Positions 43,054 to 52,038 of a stretch of 64,000 bases of DNA are shown piece after piece. How positions within the stretch are numbered: the stretch's first letter is position 1; every line of letters starts with the position of its first letter. The notes under the pieces were generated by a model that searched no databases, was not told the DNA's origin, and worked only from the letters and a program-made list of their open reading frames with translations. The translations under genes were made by a program, and so were the position numbers. Source of the DNA: CAIZWU01 sp942492905 (lineage in GTDB: Bacteria; Verrucomicrobiota; Verrucomicrobiia; Verrucomicrobiales; V1-33); contig OW818657.1 of assembly GCA_942492905.1 (NCBI GenBank), forward strand, positions 744,001 to 808,000. The letters run 5' to 3'.

Positions 43054-43260
43054 GGGAATGTGGTTGGGGATCGGTTCTTGAATCGAAAAACCCGCCGTAG
43101 CAGCGGAAGCTGGGATCCGGCGGGCCGCGTCTATAAACGAGAAATGCGCGGGGCACAATGGCTGGACGGCGGCAAATCACCGCAGCTTCACCAGTTATTC
43201 CGGAGGAAGCCGCCGCCCCGATTCCGATGCTTTTATTCCTCTGCGGTAGTGGGGGGATTA

Positions 43261-44955
43261 CTAACGAAGATCCTCCCATTTCCAGGACCCATCTGCATTC
43301 AGTTCAAGACAGGCGTCATGGCCGGAGGTATCCGGGGCATCATCCCCGAAGGAGATGCAGGTGATACCATGCGCGGCCAGCAGTTTCAGGATGCGGTGAT
43401 GCTCTGTCCCGCCCAAGGCTGAATTGAGTTGATCGAGCAAGGCAAAGTCGGGCCTGGCCAGGATAGCGCGGGCGACGGACATGCGCTGCTGATCTTCAAA
43501 GGACAACAGCTCCAGCCAATTTCTGGGATGTTCAAAGCCATCGCGTTTATTGGCTAAAGCTTCCAGCCCGACCTCCCGGAGCACACCGGAAATTTCCTCA
43601 TTGGTCATCCGGTTGTCGTTTCCGGATGGAACCAGCAGGTCCCGCAAGGTGCCCGGGGGCAAATAAGGCCGTTCGGGCAGAAACGCCAACTTCCCGGCCG
43701 GAGGACGGACGATATTCCCCGTGCCGGCCTCGTACAGTCCGGCAGAGGCCCGGAACAGAGCCATCCTTGCGGCGGGATTGGGGCCATGGACCAGCACTCG
43801 GGTTCCGGGAAGAAAAGACGCGTTCAACCGATCCAACAGCACCGTGCCCTCCGGGTCGGTGGAACGCAGAGTCAGATCCACGTAGGCAAAATGATCGGAG
43901 ATGGTCGAACACCCGATGCACGAAGCTTCGTTCCTTACCGCTGCTTTTTCGGAAGCCTCAAGGAATTCGCCCAAGCGCGCCGTGACTGAGGCGTAAGCCG
44001 AGATGGCCTGGAACTGGGTGACGATGAGGGAGAAGGCTCCCAGCAGGGTAGCAAATGCCATGGCCGCTTGACCAATCACCCCGAACTCCACACCGTGATG
44101 CATAAAAAGCGGGGCCACGATCAGGATCGGGATCAGCTGGATCATGTAGTTATACCCACTGGTGAAAAAACTGAGATTCCGGTTTACCCGGATGATGCGG
44201 CCAAAATTCTCCACCAGCTGATCCAACCGGTCCATCAGCCGCTCCCGGGTCCTGCTTTCGTTGCCCGTCAGCGCGATCCCTTCGGCATTCTCCCGCACCC
44301 GGATCAGTTCCGCACGGAAGTCAGCCTCCACATCGGACTGCCGGTAATTCAGCCGGATGAGCGGGCGCCCCAGCAGGATCGTCATGGCGGAGCCTGCCGC
44401 TGCATAAAGCACGGCGATCAGGAAGAGTTTGGGACTGATGGCCCAGAGCACGCCTGAGAATGAGATCGCGGTCAGGGTGCCATTCAGAATCATCAGCAAA
44501 AACGACAAGGTCGTGGTCGTCAGCTGCTTGATGTCCTCGCTCATGCGCTGATCGGGATTGGTGATTCCGGCAGTGGTCCCGAGATGCAGATAAATGCGTT
44601 GGTCGATGTAGCGGCCAACCGAGCGGTGGGTCAGGTAATCGCGCCAGAGCAGCCCGAGCCGTTCTTCGGAAAAGCGGAACAACACCGCGACGAGAGTGGA
44701 TCCGGCAAACACGCCGGCATAAAGCCAGGCGTAGCGGACAAAACCTGCGGTGTCCCGGCTTTCGATGGCCGACATGAAGTATCGCCCGACGTAGCTGTTG
44801 ATGACGTTCATCCCATTGATGCACAGCATCAACAGCAGCAGCGAAAGCCCCAGCAGCCTGGCCCTGCCGCCCACCGGGGAATTCATGAACACCATTATCG
44901 CCCGTCCGAGCAGACGAAAGGTCTGACGGGAGATCGATACTTTTTGTTCTTTCAT
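43261..44955 (-). CDS. SbmA/YddA-type ABC transporter with a degenerate nucleotide-binding domain
   Basis: 564 residues, a half-transporter of the ABC_membrane_2 (YddA, SbmA/BacA, ABCD) family. The membrane domain (about 1-340) has the EAA-like NPDQRMSEDI motif and looks intact. The NBD (about 365-564) keeps the fold outline but has lost the catalytic motifs. Walker A is GPNPAARM (391-398) instead of GxxGxGKS. The Q-loop is LPERP (Glu428 for Gln). The signature is LSFED instead of LSGGE. Walker B is FALLDQ (Gln509 for catalytic Glu), the D-loop is SALG, and the H-loop is ISFGDD (Asp538 for His). ATP hydrolysis seems unlikely; it may work as a secondary transporter like SbmA. The frame is long and intact, so it is not a simple pseudogene. 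Confidence 0.85.
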   Translation of the reverse strand: MKEQKVSISRQTFRLLGRAIMVFMNSPVGGRARLLGLSLLLLMLCINGMNVINSYVGRYFMSAIESRDTAGFVRYAWLYAGVFAGSTLVAVLFRFSEERLGLLWRDYLTHRSVGRYIDQRIYLHLGTTAGITNPDQRMSEDIKQLTTTTLSFLLMILNGTLTAISFSGVLWAISPKLFLIAVLYAAAGSAMTILLGRPLIRLNYRQSDVEADFRAELIRVRENAEGIALTGNESRTRERLMDRLDQLVENFGRIIRVNRNLSFFTSGYNYMIQLIPILIVAPLFMHHGVEFGVIGQAAMAFATLLGAFSLIVTQFQAISAYASVTARLGEFLEASEKAAVRNEASCIGCSTISDHFAYVDLTLRSTDPEGTVLLDRLNASFLPGTRVLVHGPNPAARMALFRASAGLYEAGTGNIVRPPAGKLAFLPERPYLPPGTLRDLLVPSGNDNRMTNEEISGVLREVGLEALANKRDGFEHPRNWLELLSFEDQQRMSVARAILARPDFALLDQLNSALGGTEHHRILKLLAAHGITCISFGDDAPDTSGHDACLELNADGSWKWEDLR

Positions 44956-45087
44956 TCAAGGAGACGGAAGACCGTCGCTACCACAGGATCAGGATCACAA
45001 AAGTGTCCGGGATTCTGGCAGCGGAACAGGGGCACCGCAAGCTCCTTGGGAGTGCGGACATTCCTCCCCGTTAAACCGTGCGGCTGG

Positions 45088-45591
45088 CTACAGGCGGGCC
45101 GGGGTGGTGCGGGAGACCTCGCGGGCGGGGATGTATTTGGGGCTGTAGCGGTCGTTCGGGCTGAAAAGGAAGCCGGGGGTGCGGTTCATGACTTCATAGC
45201 TGCCGGGAGAAAAAACCGGCAGTTCCATGTCCGCGTTGGGATCATAGACTTTGCGGCCATTGAAGGAGCCGGTGATGCGGTACTCGTAGTTGTGGTCAAA
45301 ACCATGGGCGAGGCCGCCATCGGCCGGCATTTCGGGAAGGCGGTCCGGGGTTTTGATCCGGGATTCATCCATCACCACAAGCTGGGCGTTGTCCCACAAC
45401 TGGCCCGGGCGACGGAGGTATCCCCAGAAGCGGACCTTGTCGACGAAGTAGCGGCGGCCGATCCAGAAGTCACCGCGGGGTTCGGCGAGGATCGCCTGAT
45501 TGCGGGCCTCGACCAAGGGGCCGCCCGCAGTGGATTGGCAGGACGGGAGGAGCGGGACCAGGGCAAGGAGGAGGAAGAGGGCGCGGCGCAT
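45088..45591 (-). CDS. hypothetical lipoprotein, paralogue A of a tandem pair
   Basis: 167 residues with a lipoprotein signal: MRRALFLLLALVPLLPSC, Cys18 as lipidation site. The mature part begins with AEPRGDFWIGRRYFV and has RFWGYLRRPGQLWDNAQLVVMDES, TPDRLPEMP, NYEYRITGSF, YDPNADMELPVF and GFLFSPND. These motifs recur in the neighbouring gene at 45700. Unknown family; predicted envelope-anchored beta-rich protein. Confidence 0.75.
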   Translation of the reverse strand: MRRALFLLLALVPLLPSCQSTAGGPLVEARNQAILAEPRGDFWIGRRYFVDKVRFWGYLRRPGQLWDNAQLVVMDESRIKTPDRLPEMPADGGLAHGFDHNYEYRITGSFNGRKVYDPNADMELPVFSPGSYEVMNRTPGFLFSPNDRYSPKYIPAREVSRTTPARL

Positions 45592-45699
45592 GGGAAGCAG
45601 GATGATCGGGAAATGATGGATGGTGAAGCGCGAAATGCGAACGTGGAACTGCGGAAAGGGGAAGTTGAAAATGGAGAGGGCGTTTGCTGGCGGGACGCC

Positions 45700-46215
45700 T
45701 CACATCCTTTGGGGGGTGGTATACTTCGCTTCACGGACTGGAATGTAATTCCGCCGGTCCTGGGCATCGGAAGGCGTAAAAAGAAAACCGGGTTGGGGGG
45801 TGATCAATTCAAAATGAGTAGCCCGGAAGACCGGCAGGACCAGATCCGAATTGGGGTCATAACATTCATGGCCGGGGAAGTGGCCGGCAATCCTGTATTC
45901 GTAATTCTGATCGTATCCATGAGCCGGGCCGTGCTCCGGGGCGGCGGGCAGACGGTCCGGGGTTTTACGGATGGATTCATCCATGATGACCAGTTTGGCT
46001 TTCTCCCACGCTTGCCCGGGGCGGCGGACATAACCCCAGAAGCGGGTCGTGCCCTGGGGGCCGGTCACGAAGTAGCGGCGGCCAATCCAGTAGTCGCCAG
46101 CCGGTTCCGCGAGGATGGCGGCCTGTCGTGCGGCCAGGGCGGGGTTTTCTCCGGTGCTGCGGCACGATGGGAACAGCAGAGCCAGGATGGGCAGGAGGTA
46201 AAAGGCGCGGCGCAT
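45700..46215 (-). CDS. hypothetical lipoprotein, paralogue B of a tandem pair
   Basis: 171 residues; ATG 46215 gives MRRAFYLLPILALLFPSC with Cys18 as lipidation site (an in-frame upstream start at 46242 only lengthens the signal). It matches paralogue A over nearly its whole length: GDYWIGRRYFV, RFWGYVRRPGQAWEKAKLVIMDES, TPDRLPAAP, NYEYRIAGHF, YDPNSDLVLPVF, GFLFTPSD. It contains an extra TGPQGT turn. A local gene duplication is the simplest explanation. Function unknown. Confidence 0.75.
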   Translation of the reverse strand: MRRAFYLLPILALLFPSCRSTGENPALAARQAAILAEPAGDYWIGRRYFVTGPQGTTRFWGYVRRPGQAWEKAKLVIMDESIRKTPDRLPAAPEHGPAHGYDQNYEYRIAGHFPGHECYDPNSDLVLPVFRATHFELITPQPGFLFTPSDAQDRRNYIPVREAKYTTPQRM

Positions 46216-46276
46216 CGTGGAGAGGAAGTCGGGCGGAGTCATGAAATATCCGGATCACCCTTCAGCCGGTGCCATG

Positions 46277-47743
46277 CTAGTCCACGATCTCCTCCGCGCC
46301 GGGCACCGGGGAGGAACGGGTGGCGGTTTCATGATGGTCTTCCGCAATTTGCCGGGCAATCGCTTTGGCGGCGTTGGCCCCCTGGCGCATGGCGCCGTGC
46401 ATGTTTGGATAGCAAAAAGCCCCCTGGCGGCCGGCGGTGCGGAGGTTGGGGATGCGGTCCACGGTGCCTTTGAGGGCTTGGAAGTGCGGTTCGAAGCCCA
46501 GTTTGAAAATCGGATAGCCATGCACGGCCTGCAGGGTGTGCCACTCCTTGATCTGGGCCCGGGTGCAGATGTTTTCAATCTCCAGGTCCTTGATGATCTG
46601 CTCCTTGACCGCATCCGTGACCCGCCACTTCTCATCACCCAGCTCGCAGGTGGTTTCGACGATGAGCACGCTGTGGTCCGGTGGATTGACGATCAGGCCC
46701 GCATTTTTGGGCTCACCGACGCGGTGGAAGATGCGTTCGCGGTAATAAATATAGAGGCCATCGATGCACTTCGGTTTGTCCACCAGAAGGCCATGGATGG
46801 TGATCGGTTTGAACTTGAGATAATCGCAGGAATCCAGGACTTCCGGGGCCGGGGGCGGGACCATTTTCCTGACGAGATCAGGCAGCGGGATGGTGTTGAT
46901 GCAATAATCGCATTCGTGGCGGGTGAGGTTGCCGGTGACCGTATTCCTGACTTCCACCGCCGTGACCCGGCCGTTTTCCAGCTGCACCCCGGTGACGTCC
47001 TGATGGTAGAAAATGGAGGCCCCCAGGGATTGGGCGTAGGCGGCGATGCGGCGGGTCATGGTTTCCGCGCCGGTCTTCGAGTAGTGGAGGGTTTCCTCGG
47101 AAAGGGCGCTGTCGACCGCATGGACCCGGTTGTCCTTGATGCCGACTTTGGAGAGGATTTTTTTCAGGACATCCACCGCGGTGAGGCGGGGCATTTTGGT
47201 GGTGATGAATTTGGCGTCGAGTTCGGTGGTGGGAAATCCCCAGTAACGCTGGGTGAAGTCCTGGAAGAAAAATTCGTAAAGCTGGCGGCCGTAGAGCTGG
47301 ATGAGGGCCTCTTCCGCGTTGATGGGGGTCTTCGGGAAAAGCTTGAACCACAATTGGGTGCCGAAGAGGCTGAAGACACAGCGGGCGAGGGTAAGGGGCG
47401 GGATGCCCTTGATCATATCCCCAAACTGCAGCGGATACCGGTAGAAGGAGCCGGCCCACCGGATTTTGGAGTCGAGCTGCACCGCGAGGCGTTCTTCGCC
47501 CATGATGTTGTCGCGGATGTCGTGGAAAATTTCCTGGTCGAATTCATGCAGCATGTGGACCCCCAGGTCATACCAGTTTCCATTGTGATTGAAACTGGTG
47601 GCGAGGCCGCCGGGGTGGCCCTCTTTTTCAAGAAGAGTGACCTGATGTCCCTGCGCCGCCAGGGTGCGCGCGGCATACAGGCCGGTGGGTCCGCCGCCGA
47701 GAATCAGAATGCGGGCAGGCAGGGGAGGAGAGGAGGCGGGCAT
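46277..47743 (-). CDS. FAD-dependent amine oxidase/protoporphyrinogen-oxidase-like protein
   Basis: 488 residues; ATG 47743 precedes PASSPPLPARILILGGGPTGLYAAR. The dinucleotide motif GGGPTGLYAARTLAAQGHQVTLLEKEGHPGGLA is at residues about 12-44. YDLGVHMLHEFD follows, as in UDP-galactopyranose mutase and protoporphyrinogen-oxidase-like proteins, and a C-terminal FAD-contact region NLRTAGRQGAFCYPNMHGAM. A surface-sugar or isoprenoid-related oxidoreductase is plausible; the substrate is not assignable. It sits on the minus strand between lpxD and the lipoprotein pair. Confidence 0.82.
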   Translation of the reverse strand: MPASSPPLPARILILGGGPTGLYAARTLAAQGHQVTLLEKEGHPGGLATSFNHNGNWYDLGVHMLHEFDQEIFHDIRDNIMGEERLAVQLDSKIRWAGSFYRYPLQFGDMIKGIPPLTLARCVFSLFGTQLWFKLFPKTPINAEEALIQLYGRQLYEFFFQDFTQRYWGFPTTELDAKFITTKMPRLTAVDVLKKILSKVGIKDNRVHAVDSALSEETLHYSKTGAETMTRRIAAYAQSLGASIFYHQDVTGVQLENGRVTAVEVRNTVTGNLTRHECDYCINTIPLPDLVRKMVPPPAPEVLDSCDYLKFKPITIHGLLVDKPKCIDGLYIYYRERIFHRVGEPKNAGLIVNPPDHSVLIVETTCELGDEKWRVTDAVKEQIIKDLEIENICTRAQIKEWHTLQAVHGYPIFKLGFEPHFQALKGTVDRIPNLRTAGRQGAFCYPNMHGAMRQGANAAKAIARQIAEDHHETATRSSPVPGAEEIVD

Positions 47744-47944
47744 GGGGAAGAAGCACGTGCCGGACGATGGCCCCGCCAACGGCAAAGGCAGGAGGAGGTG
47801 GCGCGTTCTCCAGGATTGATGGAGGGGGGGCGGATGGGCAAGTGAAATTCTGCTGTTCCGGGCAGGCCGCCGCGGGGAGCAACGATTCCCAAAATCGGGG
47901 AAGACGACGGGTCCGGGATTTCCCGGACGGGCAGGGCAGGCGGT

Positions 47945-48964
47945 TCAGCCCTGTTTTTCCAAAGTGGAAACGCGTTGCAGCAGGCCGCCGATTTTACGGA
48001 TGTGGACCCATTGCTTGCGGACTTCCGCGGCGGGCCCGGCGGGGTAGCCCATGTAATGGCCTTTTTCCAGAATCGATTTGGTGACGCCGGCCCGGGCTCC
48101 AATGACCAGCTGCGGCCCCAGTTCGAGATGCCCTGCGATGCCAGCCTGCGCGGCGATGACAGTGTAATCGCCAATGGAGGTGCTGCCCGCGATGCCGACC
48201 TGGGCAACCACCACACAATGGCGGCCGAGGACCACGTTGTGACCGATCTGGACTTGGTTGTCTATTTTGGCGCCCTGACGAATCCACGTTTTTCCGAAGC
48301 GGGCGCGGTCAATGGTGGTGTTCGCTCCGATTTCGACATCATCATCAATCTGCACGATACCGATTTGATCAATTTTCCGGTGGCATCCGTCGATGAATTC
48401 GTAGCCAAAGCCATCGGCTCCCAGCACCACCCCGGCATGGAGGCAGACCCGGTCGCCGAGCACGGTGTGGTGGTAGAGAGTGACCCGGGGATGCAGGAGG
48501 CAATTGCAGCCAATTTTGGTGCCTTCCCCGACAAAACCGCCCGCTCCGATTTCGGTGCCTTCGCCGATTTCGACGCCCGCTTCGATGATGGCGCCCGCTT
48601 TGATGCAGACTTTGGCCGGATCCAGCACGGTGGCGGGATCGATCACTGCGGAGGGGTGAATGCCGGGATGAAAAGCCCGGGGCGGTGGAAGGAATTGTTT
48701 GACGACGTCCGCGAAGGCTGCCGAAGGGTTTTCCACCCGCACCAAGGCCACTCCCGGGATCGTTTCGGCAAAGCCGGCCGGGACGAGGACCGCCGAGGCT
48801 TTGGTCGTGCGAAGATCCGGCAGGTAGCGCTCGTTGCCAAAAAAGCTGAAATCACCCGGGCCAGCCTCCTTGAGGGCGGAAAAACCGGTTAATTTGACGG
48901 CATCATTCCCCGGTTCGGCCACCCCTCCACTGAGAGTGGCCAATTGTTCGAGAGAAATTTCCAC
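47945..48964 (-). CDS. lpxD: UDP-3-O-acylglucosamine N-acyltransferase
   Basis: 339 residues, GTG start. Third step of lipid A synthesis. N-terminal uridine-binding domain (LTGFSALKEAGPGDFSFFGNERYL), then the left-handed beta-helix of hexapeptide repeats (GIHPSAVIDPATVLDPAKVCIKAGAIIEAG...). Near YHHTVLGDRVCLHAGVVLGADGFGYEF is the catalytic-histidine area, and then CHRKIDQIGIVQIDDDVEIGANTTIDRARFG. Confirms a lipopolysaccharide-bearing outer membrane. Downstream of ompH by 50 bp, the widely conserved skp-lpxD order. Confidence 0.96.
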   Translation of the reverse strand: MEISLEQLATLSGGVAEPGNDAVKLTGFSALKEAGPGDFSFFGNERYLPDLRTTKASAVLVPAGFAETIPGVALVRVENPSAAFADVVKQFLPPPRAFHPGIHPSAVIDPATVLDPAKVCIKAGAIIEAGVEIGEGTEIGAGGFVGEGTKIGCNCLLHPRVTLYHHTVLGDRVCLHAGVVLGADGFGYEFIDGCHRKIDQIGIVQIDDDVEIGANTTIDRARFGKTWIRQGAKIDNQVQIGHNVVLGRHCVVVAQVGIAGSTSIGDYTVIAAQAGIAGHLELGPQLVIGARAGVTKSILEKGHYMGYPAGPAAEVRKQWVHIRKIGGLLQRVSTLEKQG

Positions 48965-49014
48965 GTGGATTTACAGGCTCACCGCAGGGGCGGCAGGCCA
49001 AGTGGGTGAAAAGA

Positions 49015-49647
49015 TCACTTCGGCTTCTTGGCGTCGGCAGCAGGGGCCACGGCCGGAGCGGCGGCTTCCGGCGGGGCATTTTTATTCAGCTCGGTGATCA
49101 CTTCAGTGCTGAAATCGACGGCATCCTTGCTGTGCAACAGGAAGGGAACCCCGCTGGGGGACATCCCGCTCTTGTCGAAGACCAGATCGTAGTTGTCGCG
49201 TTTGGCTTTGTCTTCGACGCGACTCTTGATGTCTTCGAGGAGACCTTTGCGCATGCGCATCACCTGCTCCTGGAGCTGCTGCTCGCGGCGGCGGCGGAAT
49301 TCTTCCATGTCACGCTCCAGAGCGCGGGCTTCGGAGATGATTTCCTGCGCTTCCTTCTGTTTTTGGCCCTTCAGCTCTTCATTGACGAGCTTGTCCTTGA
49401 GAATTTTTTCGATCTCATTCCACTTGGTGATGAGGTCGCGGTATTTGGCGCTGCGTTCGTCCAGTTCCTTTTTGGCCTTGGATTTGTCCTCGTTCACCTT
49501 TTTCTCGGCGTCCTTGGTTTTGAAATACTCCTGGAAGACACGTTTCATGTCCACGATGCCGATTTTCATCTCCTGGGCAGACGCAGGCGTGGCGGAGGTC
49601 AACAATGCAGCCGCGAGAGCCGCGCTAAACAGGGAACGGGTGATCAT
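49015..49647 (-). CDS. OmpH/Skp-family periplasmic chaperone
   Basis: 210 residues. Signal peptide (MITRSLFSAALAAALLTSATPASAQ). KIGIVDMKRVFQEYFKTKDAEKKV is the strand-helix entry of Skp, then a long charged coiled-coil tentacle (about 50-150), returning to YDLVFDKSG and VDFSTEVITELN. An Ala/Pro/Lys-rich tail ends the chain. It chaperones unfolded outer-membrane proteins. bamA, often just upstream, is not here: the next gene upstream is the divergent TPR protein. Confidence 0.9.
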   Translation of the reverse strand: MITRSLFSAALAAALLTSATPASAQEMKIGIVDMKRVFQEYFKTKDAEKKVNEDKSKAKKELDERSAKYRDLITKWNEIEKILKDKLVNEELKGQKQKEAQEIISEARALERDMEEFRRRREQQLQEQVMRMRKGLLEDIKSRVEDKAKRDNYDLVFDKSGMSPSGVPFLLHSKDAVDFSTEVITELNKNAPPEAAAPAVAPAADAKKPK

Positions 49648-49775
49648 AAAAAGTCGGTCTGGGATGGCGTCGTCCGCTCGTTCGGATGACAGGGCGACAG
49701 AAGCAGCCGCCCGTCAGGTGCGCAAGGTAAAATGCAGCCGCCTCGGCCATTCCCCTACGAATCGTAAAATGTTTG

Positions 49776-49804
49776 TTGCGGCCCCCCCTTGCCTTGAGTA
49801 AATA
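49776..49804 (+). promoter_or_regulatory. candidate promoter of the TPR-protein gene
   Basis: TTGCGG (49776-49781), 17-bp spacer, TAAATA (49799-49804), about 40 bp before the TPR ATG. The -35 hexamer is identical to the one before rpsL. Confidence 0.5.
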
Positions 49805-49843
49805 CCCCGTTCCACTCAGGATTTTTTTCTCCCATTCCCCATC

Positions 49844-51235
49844 ATGTCCGAAGTCGTCACCACCACCGCCGATCTTTCACCCGCCCACCGCAGCCTTTTT
49901 GAGAAGGCCGCGGCGTCGGTGAAAATGCAGAACGCCAGCTACGCCGTCCAGTTGCTCCTGCCCATCATCAAGGACGTGCCTACTTTCCTCGAAGGGCGCA
50001 AAACCCTGCGCACCGCCGCCGCGCTCGCCCACTCCGGCAAAAAGAAGCTGCTCGATACCTCCAGCCTCTCGGTGATGAAATTGAAAACGAAGGCCGAGAA
50101 GGACCCGGTCGGTGTGCTCTACGACTTGGAGGAAATCCTCGCCACCGACCCCTTCAACACTGCCGCCAACCAGATGATGTTTGACGCGTCCGTGGCCGCC
50201 AAGATGCCGCAGACCGCAGCTTTTGCCTTGGAAATGATGATCAAGGGCGCGCCGACCAATATCAAGATCATGCACAAGGCGGCCGAGTATTTCATGCAGA
50301 TCAACGACCCTGAAAAGGCGATCGCGGTCTTCAACAATATTCTGAAGGTCGACAACTCCGACGGCGAAGCCCGGCGCGGGGTGACCAATGCCAATGCCCG
50401 TTTGTCCATGAACAAGCAGAAATGGGATGGCGGCGACGGCGGGAACTTCCGCGACCTGCTTAAAAACAAGGACAAGGCCAAACAGCTGGAAGACCTCAAC
50501 CGCATCGGCGCCACCAAGGAGCAGATGATGGAGCAGCTGGCCTACCTCGGGGCCGAATACGAGGCCGATCCCAACAACGTGGACACCTCCCGCCGCATTG
50601 GAGAACTTTACGAACGCCTCGATGACTACGCCAGCGCCCTCTCCTATTACCAGTGGGCCTATCAACTCAGCAACGGCGACGCCTCCCTCGAAACCAAGGT
50701 CCACAAAATCTCCGACCGTCTCGATGAAGCCAATCTCGCGCACCTCCAGTCCGTGATCGATGCCGATCCGACCGCCGACACCGCCGAAGCCGCCCGCGAA
50801 CAGCTGAAGGAACTGCACCAGCGCCGCATTGAGAAACTGGTCGCCTCTTCCCGGGAACGTGTGGAACGCAACCCCACCGACCCCCAACTCCGCTACGAGC
50901 TGGGCACCAACCTGTTCAATGCCGGCCATCCCACCGAGGCCATCCCGGAACTCCAGCGCGCCAAGAACAACCCGGCGATCCGCACCAAGGCCATGCTGGC
51001 CCTGGCCCGTTGTTATGAAGCCAAGAACATGCTCGACCTTGGGGTCCGCCAGCTCCAGGAAGCTGCCAGCGAAATCCCCACCCTCGACGCCATCAAGAAG
51101 GAAGTCCTCTACGTGCTCGGCAACATCCTCGAAAAAATGGGCCGCAAGGACGAATTCCTCGAAGCCTTCAAACAGATCTACGAAGTGGACTACGGCTACA
51201 AGGACGTCGCCGCCCGCGTGGAAGGCTCCTACTGA
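49844..51235 (+). CDS. tetratricopeptide-repeat protein
   Basis: 463 residues, no signal peptide or membrane helix, so cytoplasmic. TPR-like helical pairs are visible around residues 75-135, 145-180 (AEYFMQINDPEKAIAVFNNILKVD), 240-275 (GELYERLDDYASALSYYQWAYQLS), 335-370 (YELGTNLFNAGHPTEAIPELQRA) and 375-460. A charged linker with DGGDGGNFRDLLKNKDKAKQLED lies between. A scaffold or protein-interaction role is likely; the family is common and poorly characterised in Verrucomicrobia. It has its own promoter and a strong terminator, so is monocistronic. Confidence 0.82.
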   Translation: MSEVVTTTADLSPAHRSLFEKAAASVKMQNASYAVQLLLPIIKDVPTFLEGRKTLRTAAALAHSGKKKLLDTSSLSVMKLKTKAEKDPVGVLYDLEEILATDPFNTAANQMMFDASVAAKMPQTAAFALEMMIKGAPTNIKIMHKAAEYFMQINDPEKAIAVFNNILKVDNSDGEARRGVTNANARLSMNKQKWDGGDGGNFRDLLKNKDKAKQLEDLNRIGATKEQMMEQLAYLGAEYEADPNNVDTSRRIGELYERLDDYASALSYYQWAYQLSNGDASLETKVHKISDRLDEANLAHLQSVIDADPTADTAEAAREQLKELHQRRIEKLVASSRERVERNPTDPQLRYELGTNLFNAGHPTEAIPELQRAKNNPAIRTKAMLALARCYEAKNMLDLGVRQLQEAASEIPTLDAIKKEVLYVLGNILEKMGRKDEFLEAFKQIYEVDYGYKDVAARVEGSY

Positions 51236-51268
51236 ACCGTCCCGGTCCGATTCAATCACCCGCAAAAG

Positions 51269-51296
51269 GCCCGGCTGGAGACAGCCGGGCTTTTTT
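51269..51296 (+). terminator. intrinsic terminator after the TPR gene
   Basis: Perfect 8-bp GC stem (GCCCGGCT/AGCCGGGC) with a 6-nt loop followed by six T residues, 33 bp past the stop. Confidence 0.95.
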
Positions 51297-51364
51297 GTTC
51301 TTCATGGGAATTGCCGGGGCATTTTGTAATTTTACATCCGGCGGGGTCAGCGTAGAGGGAAGTC

Positions 51365-51610
51365 ATGCTGCAGCCATATCTTGCCGATGCCTACTGGGAG
51401 CACCTCTTCAAAGAGGCCCTGCCGGCCACTGTCATTTATTCCTTGGCCGGTATTCTGTTGGCGCTGCTGGCTTTCCGTCTGTTGGACTGGCTGACGCCGG
51501 GGGATTTGGACAAGAAAATTTTTGAAGAAGGCAATGTCGCCGCCGCGATCCTGGGAGCGGCCCTCGTCCTGGGGATCTGCGCCATCATTGTGGCTGCCAT
51601 TGCCGGATGA
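51365..51610 (+). CDS. DUF350 (YjfL-like) small membrane protein
   Basis: 81 residues with two hydrophobic helices (about 20-41 and 58-80). The spacing FRLLDWLTPGDLDKKIFEEGNVAAAILGAALVLG matches the DUF350 unit, in which a helix is followed by a conserved loop and then N-x-AAAI-x-xGA. Larger DUF350 proteins contain two such units. It starts a cassette: its stop overlaps the next ATG by 4 bp. In E. coli the homologue YjfL is encoded next to YjfM and YjfC, the same order as here. Confidence 0.8.
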   Translation: MLQPYLADAYWEHLFKEALPATVIYSLAGILLALLAFRLLDWLTPGDLDKKIFEEGNVAAAILGAALVLGICAIIVAAIAG

Positions 51611-52038
51611 ACCCTGCCCGATCCGAATTGATAGACCGCGAAGCCGCCCGCCGCCGCCGCAGCGCGTGGGTCACGATCGGTGTGGCGGCGGCCATCGTCA
51701 TCGGGGCTCCGGTGTTGTTCTATCAATGCAGCCGGGACGAGGACCCCGTGGTGGAAGGGCAGTCCTACGCCAACAATCATTATGTCCCCGGAGCTGGATA
51801 TTATCATGCGGGTTATCACGGTTTCTTCCCCTTCCGCTACAATCATTACGACGCGGGACGCGGCAGTTATTTCTACGGCGGCGGTTGGCATTCCAGCCCG
51901 GATACGGCGCGGAATTTGACGTCCTCCGTTCCCAGCCGGAGCGCCGTGGCCAGTGCGAACCATCAATTCCACTCCACCCAGGCGTCCCGCCGCGGCGGTT
52001 TTGGCCGCACCGGCGGCTTTTTCTCCGGCCGCTCATGA
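51607..52038 (+). CDS. small YgiB/YjfM-like (DUF1190-type) membrane-anchored protein
   Basis: 143 residues. A basic cytoplasmic N-terminus leads to one transmembrane helix (about 20-39, AWVTIGVAAAIVIGAPVLFY) followed directly by Cys, so either membrane-anchored or a lipoprotein. The rest is low-complexity, rich in Tyr, His, Gly, Ser and Phe (GAGYYHAGYHGFFPFRYNH, RRGGFGRTGGFFSGRS), as in the C-terminal part of DUF1190 proteins. The family call rests mainly on position between a DUF350 and an ATP-grasp gene and on composition. It overlaps both neighbours by 4 bp (ATGA). Confidence 0.6.
   Translation: MNPARSELIDREAARRRRSAWVTIGVAAAIVIGAPVLFYQCSRDEDPVVEGQSYANNHYVPGAGYYHAGYHGFFPFRYNHYDAGRGSYFYGGGWHSSPDTARNLTSSVPSRSAVASANHQFHSTQASRRGGFGRTGGFFSGRS

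Noticed and set aside
43261..44955. ABC transporter gene as a frameshifted pseudogene
   Set aside because: The frame is continuous for 564 codons and the membrane domain is intact; the changes are substitutions at motifs, not truncation.
44584..46473. 629-codon + strand frame
   Set aside because: Antisense across the ABC transporter, both lipoproteins and the FAD protein; it has no recognisable domains.
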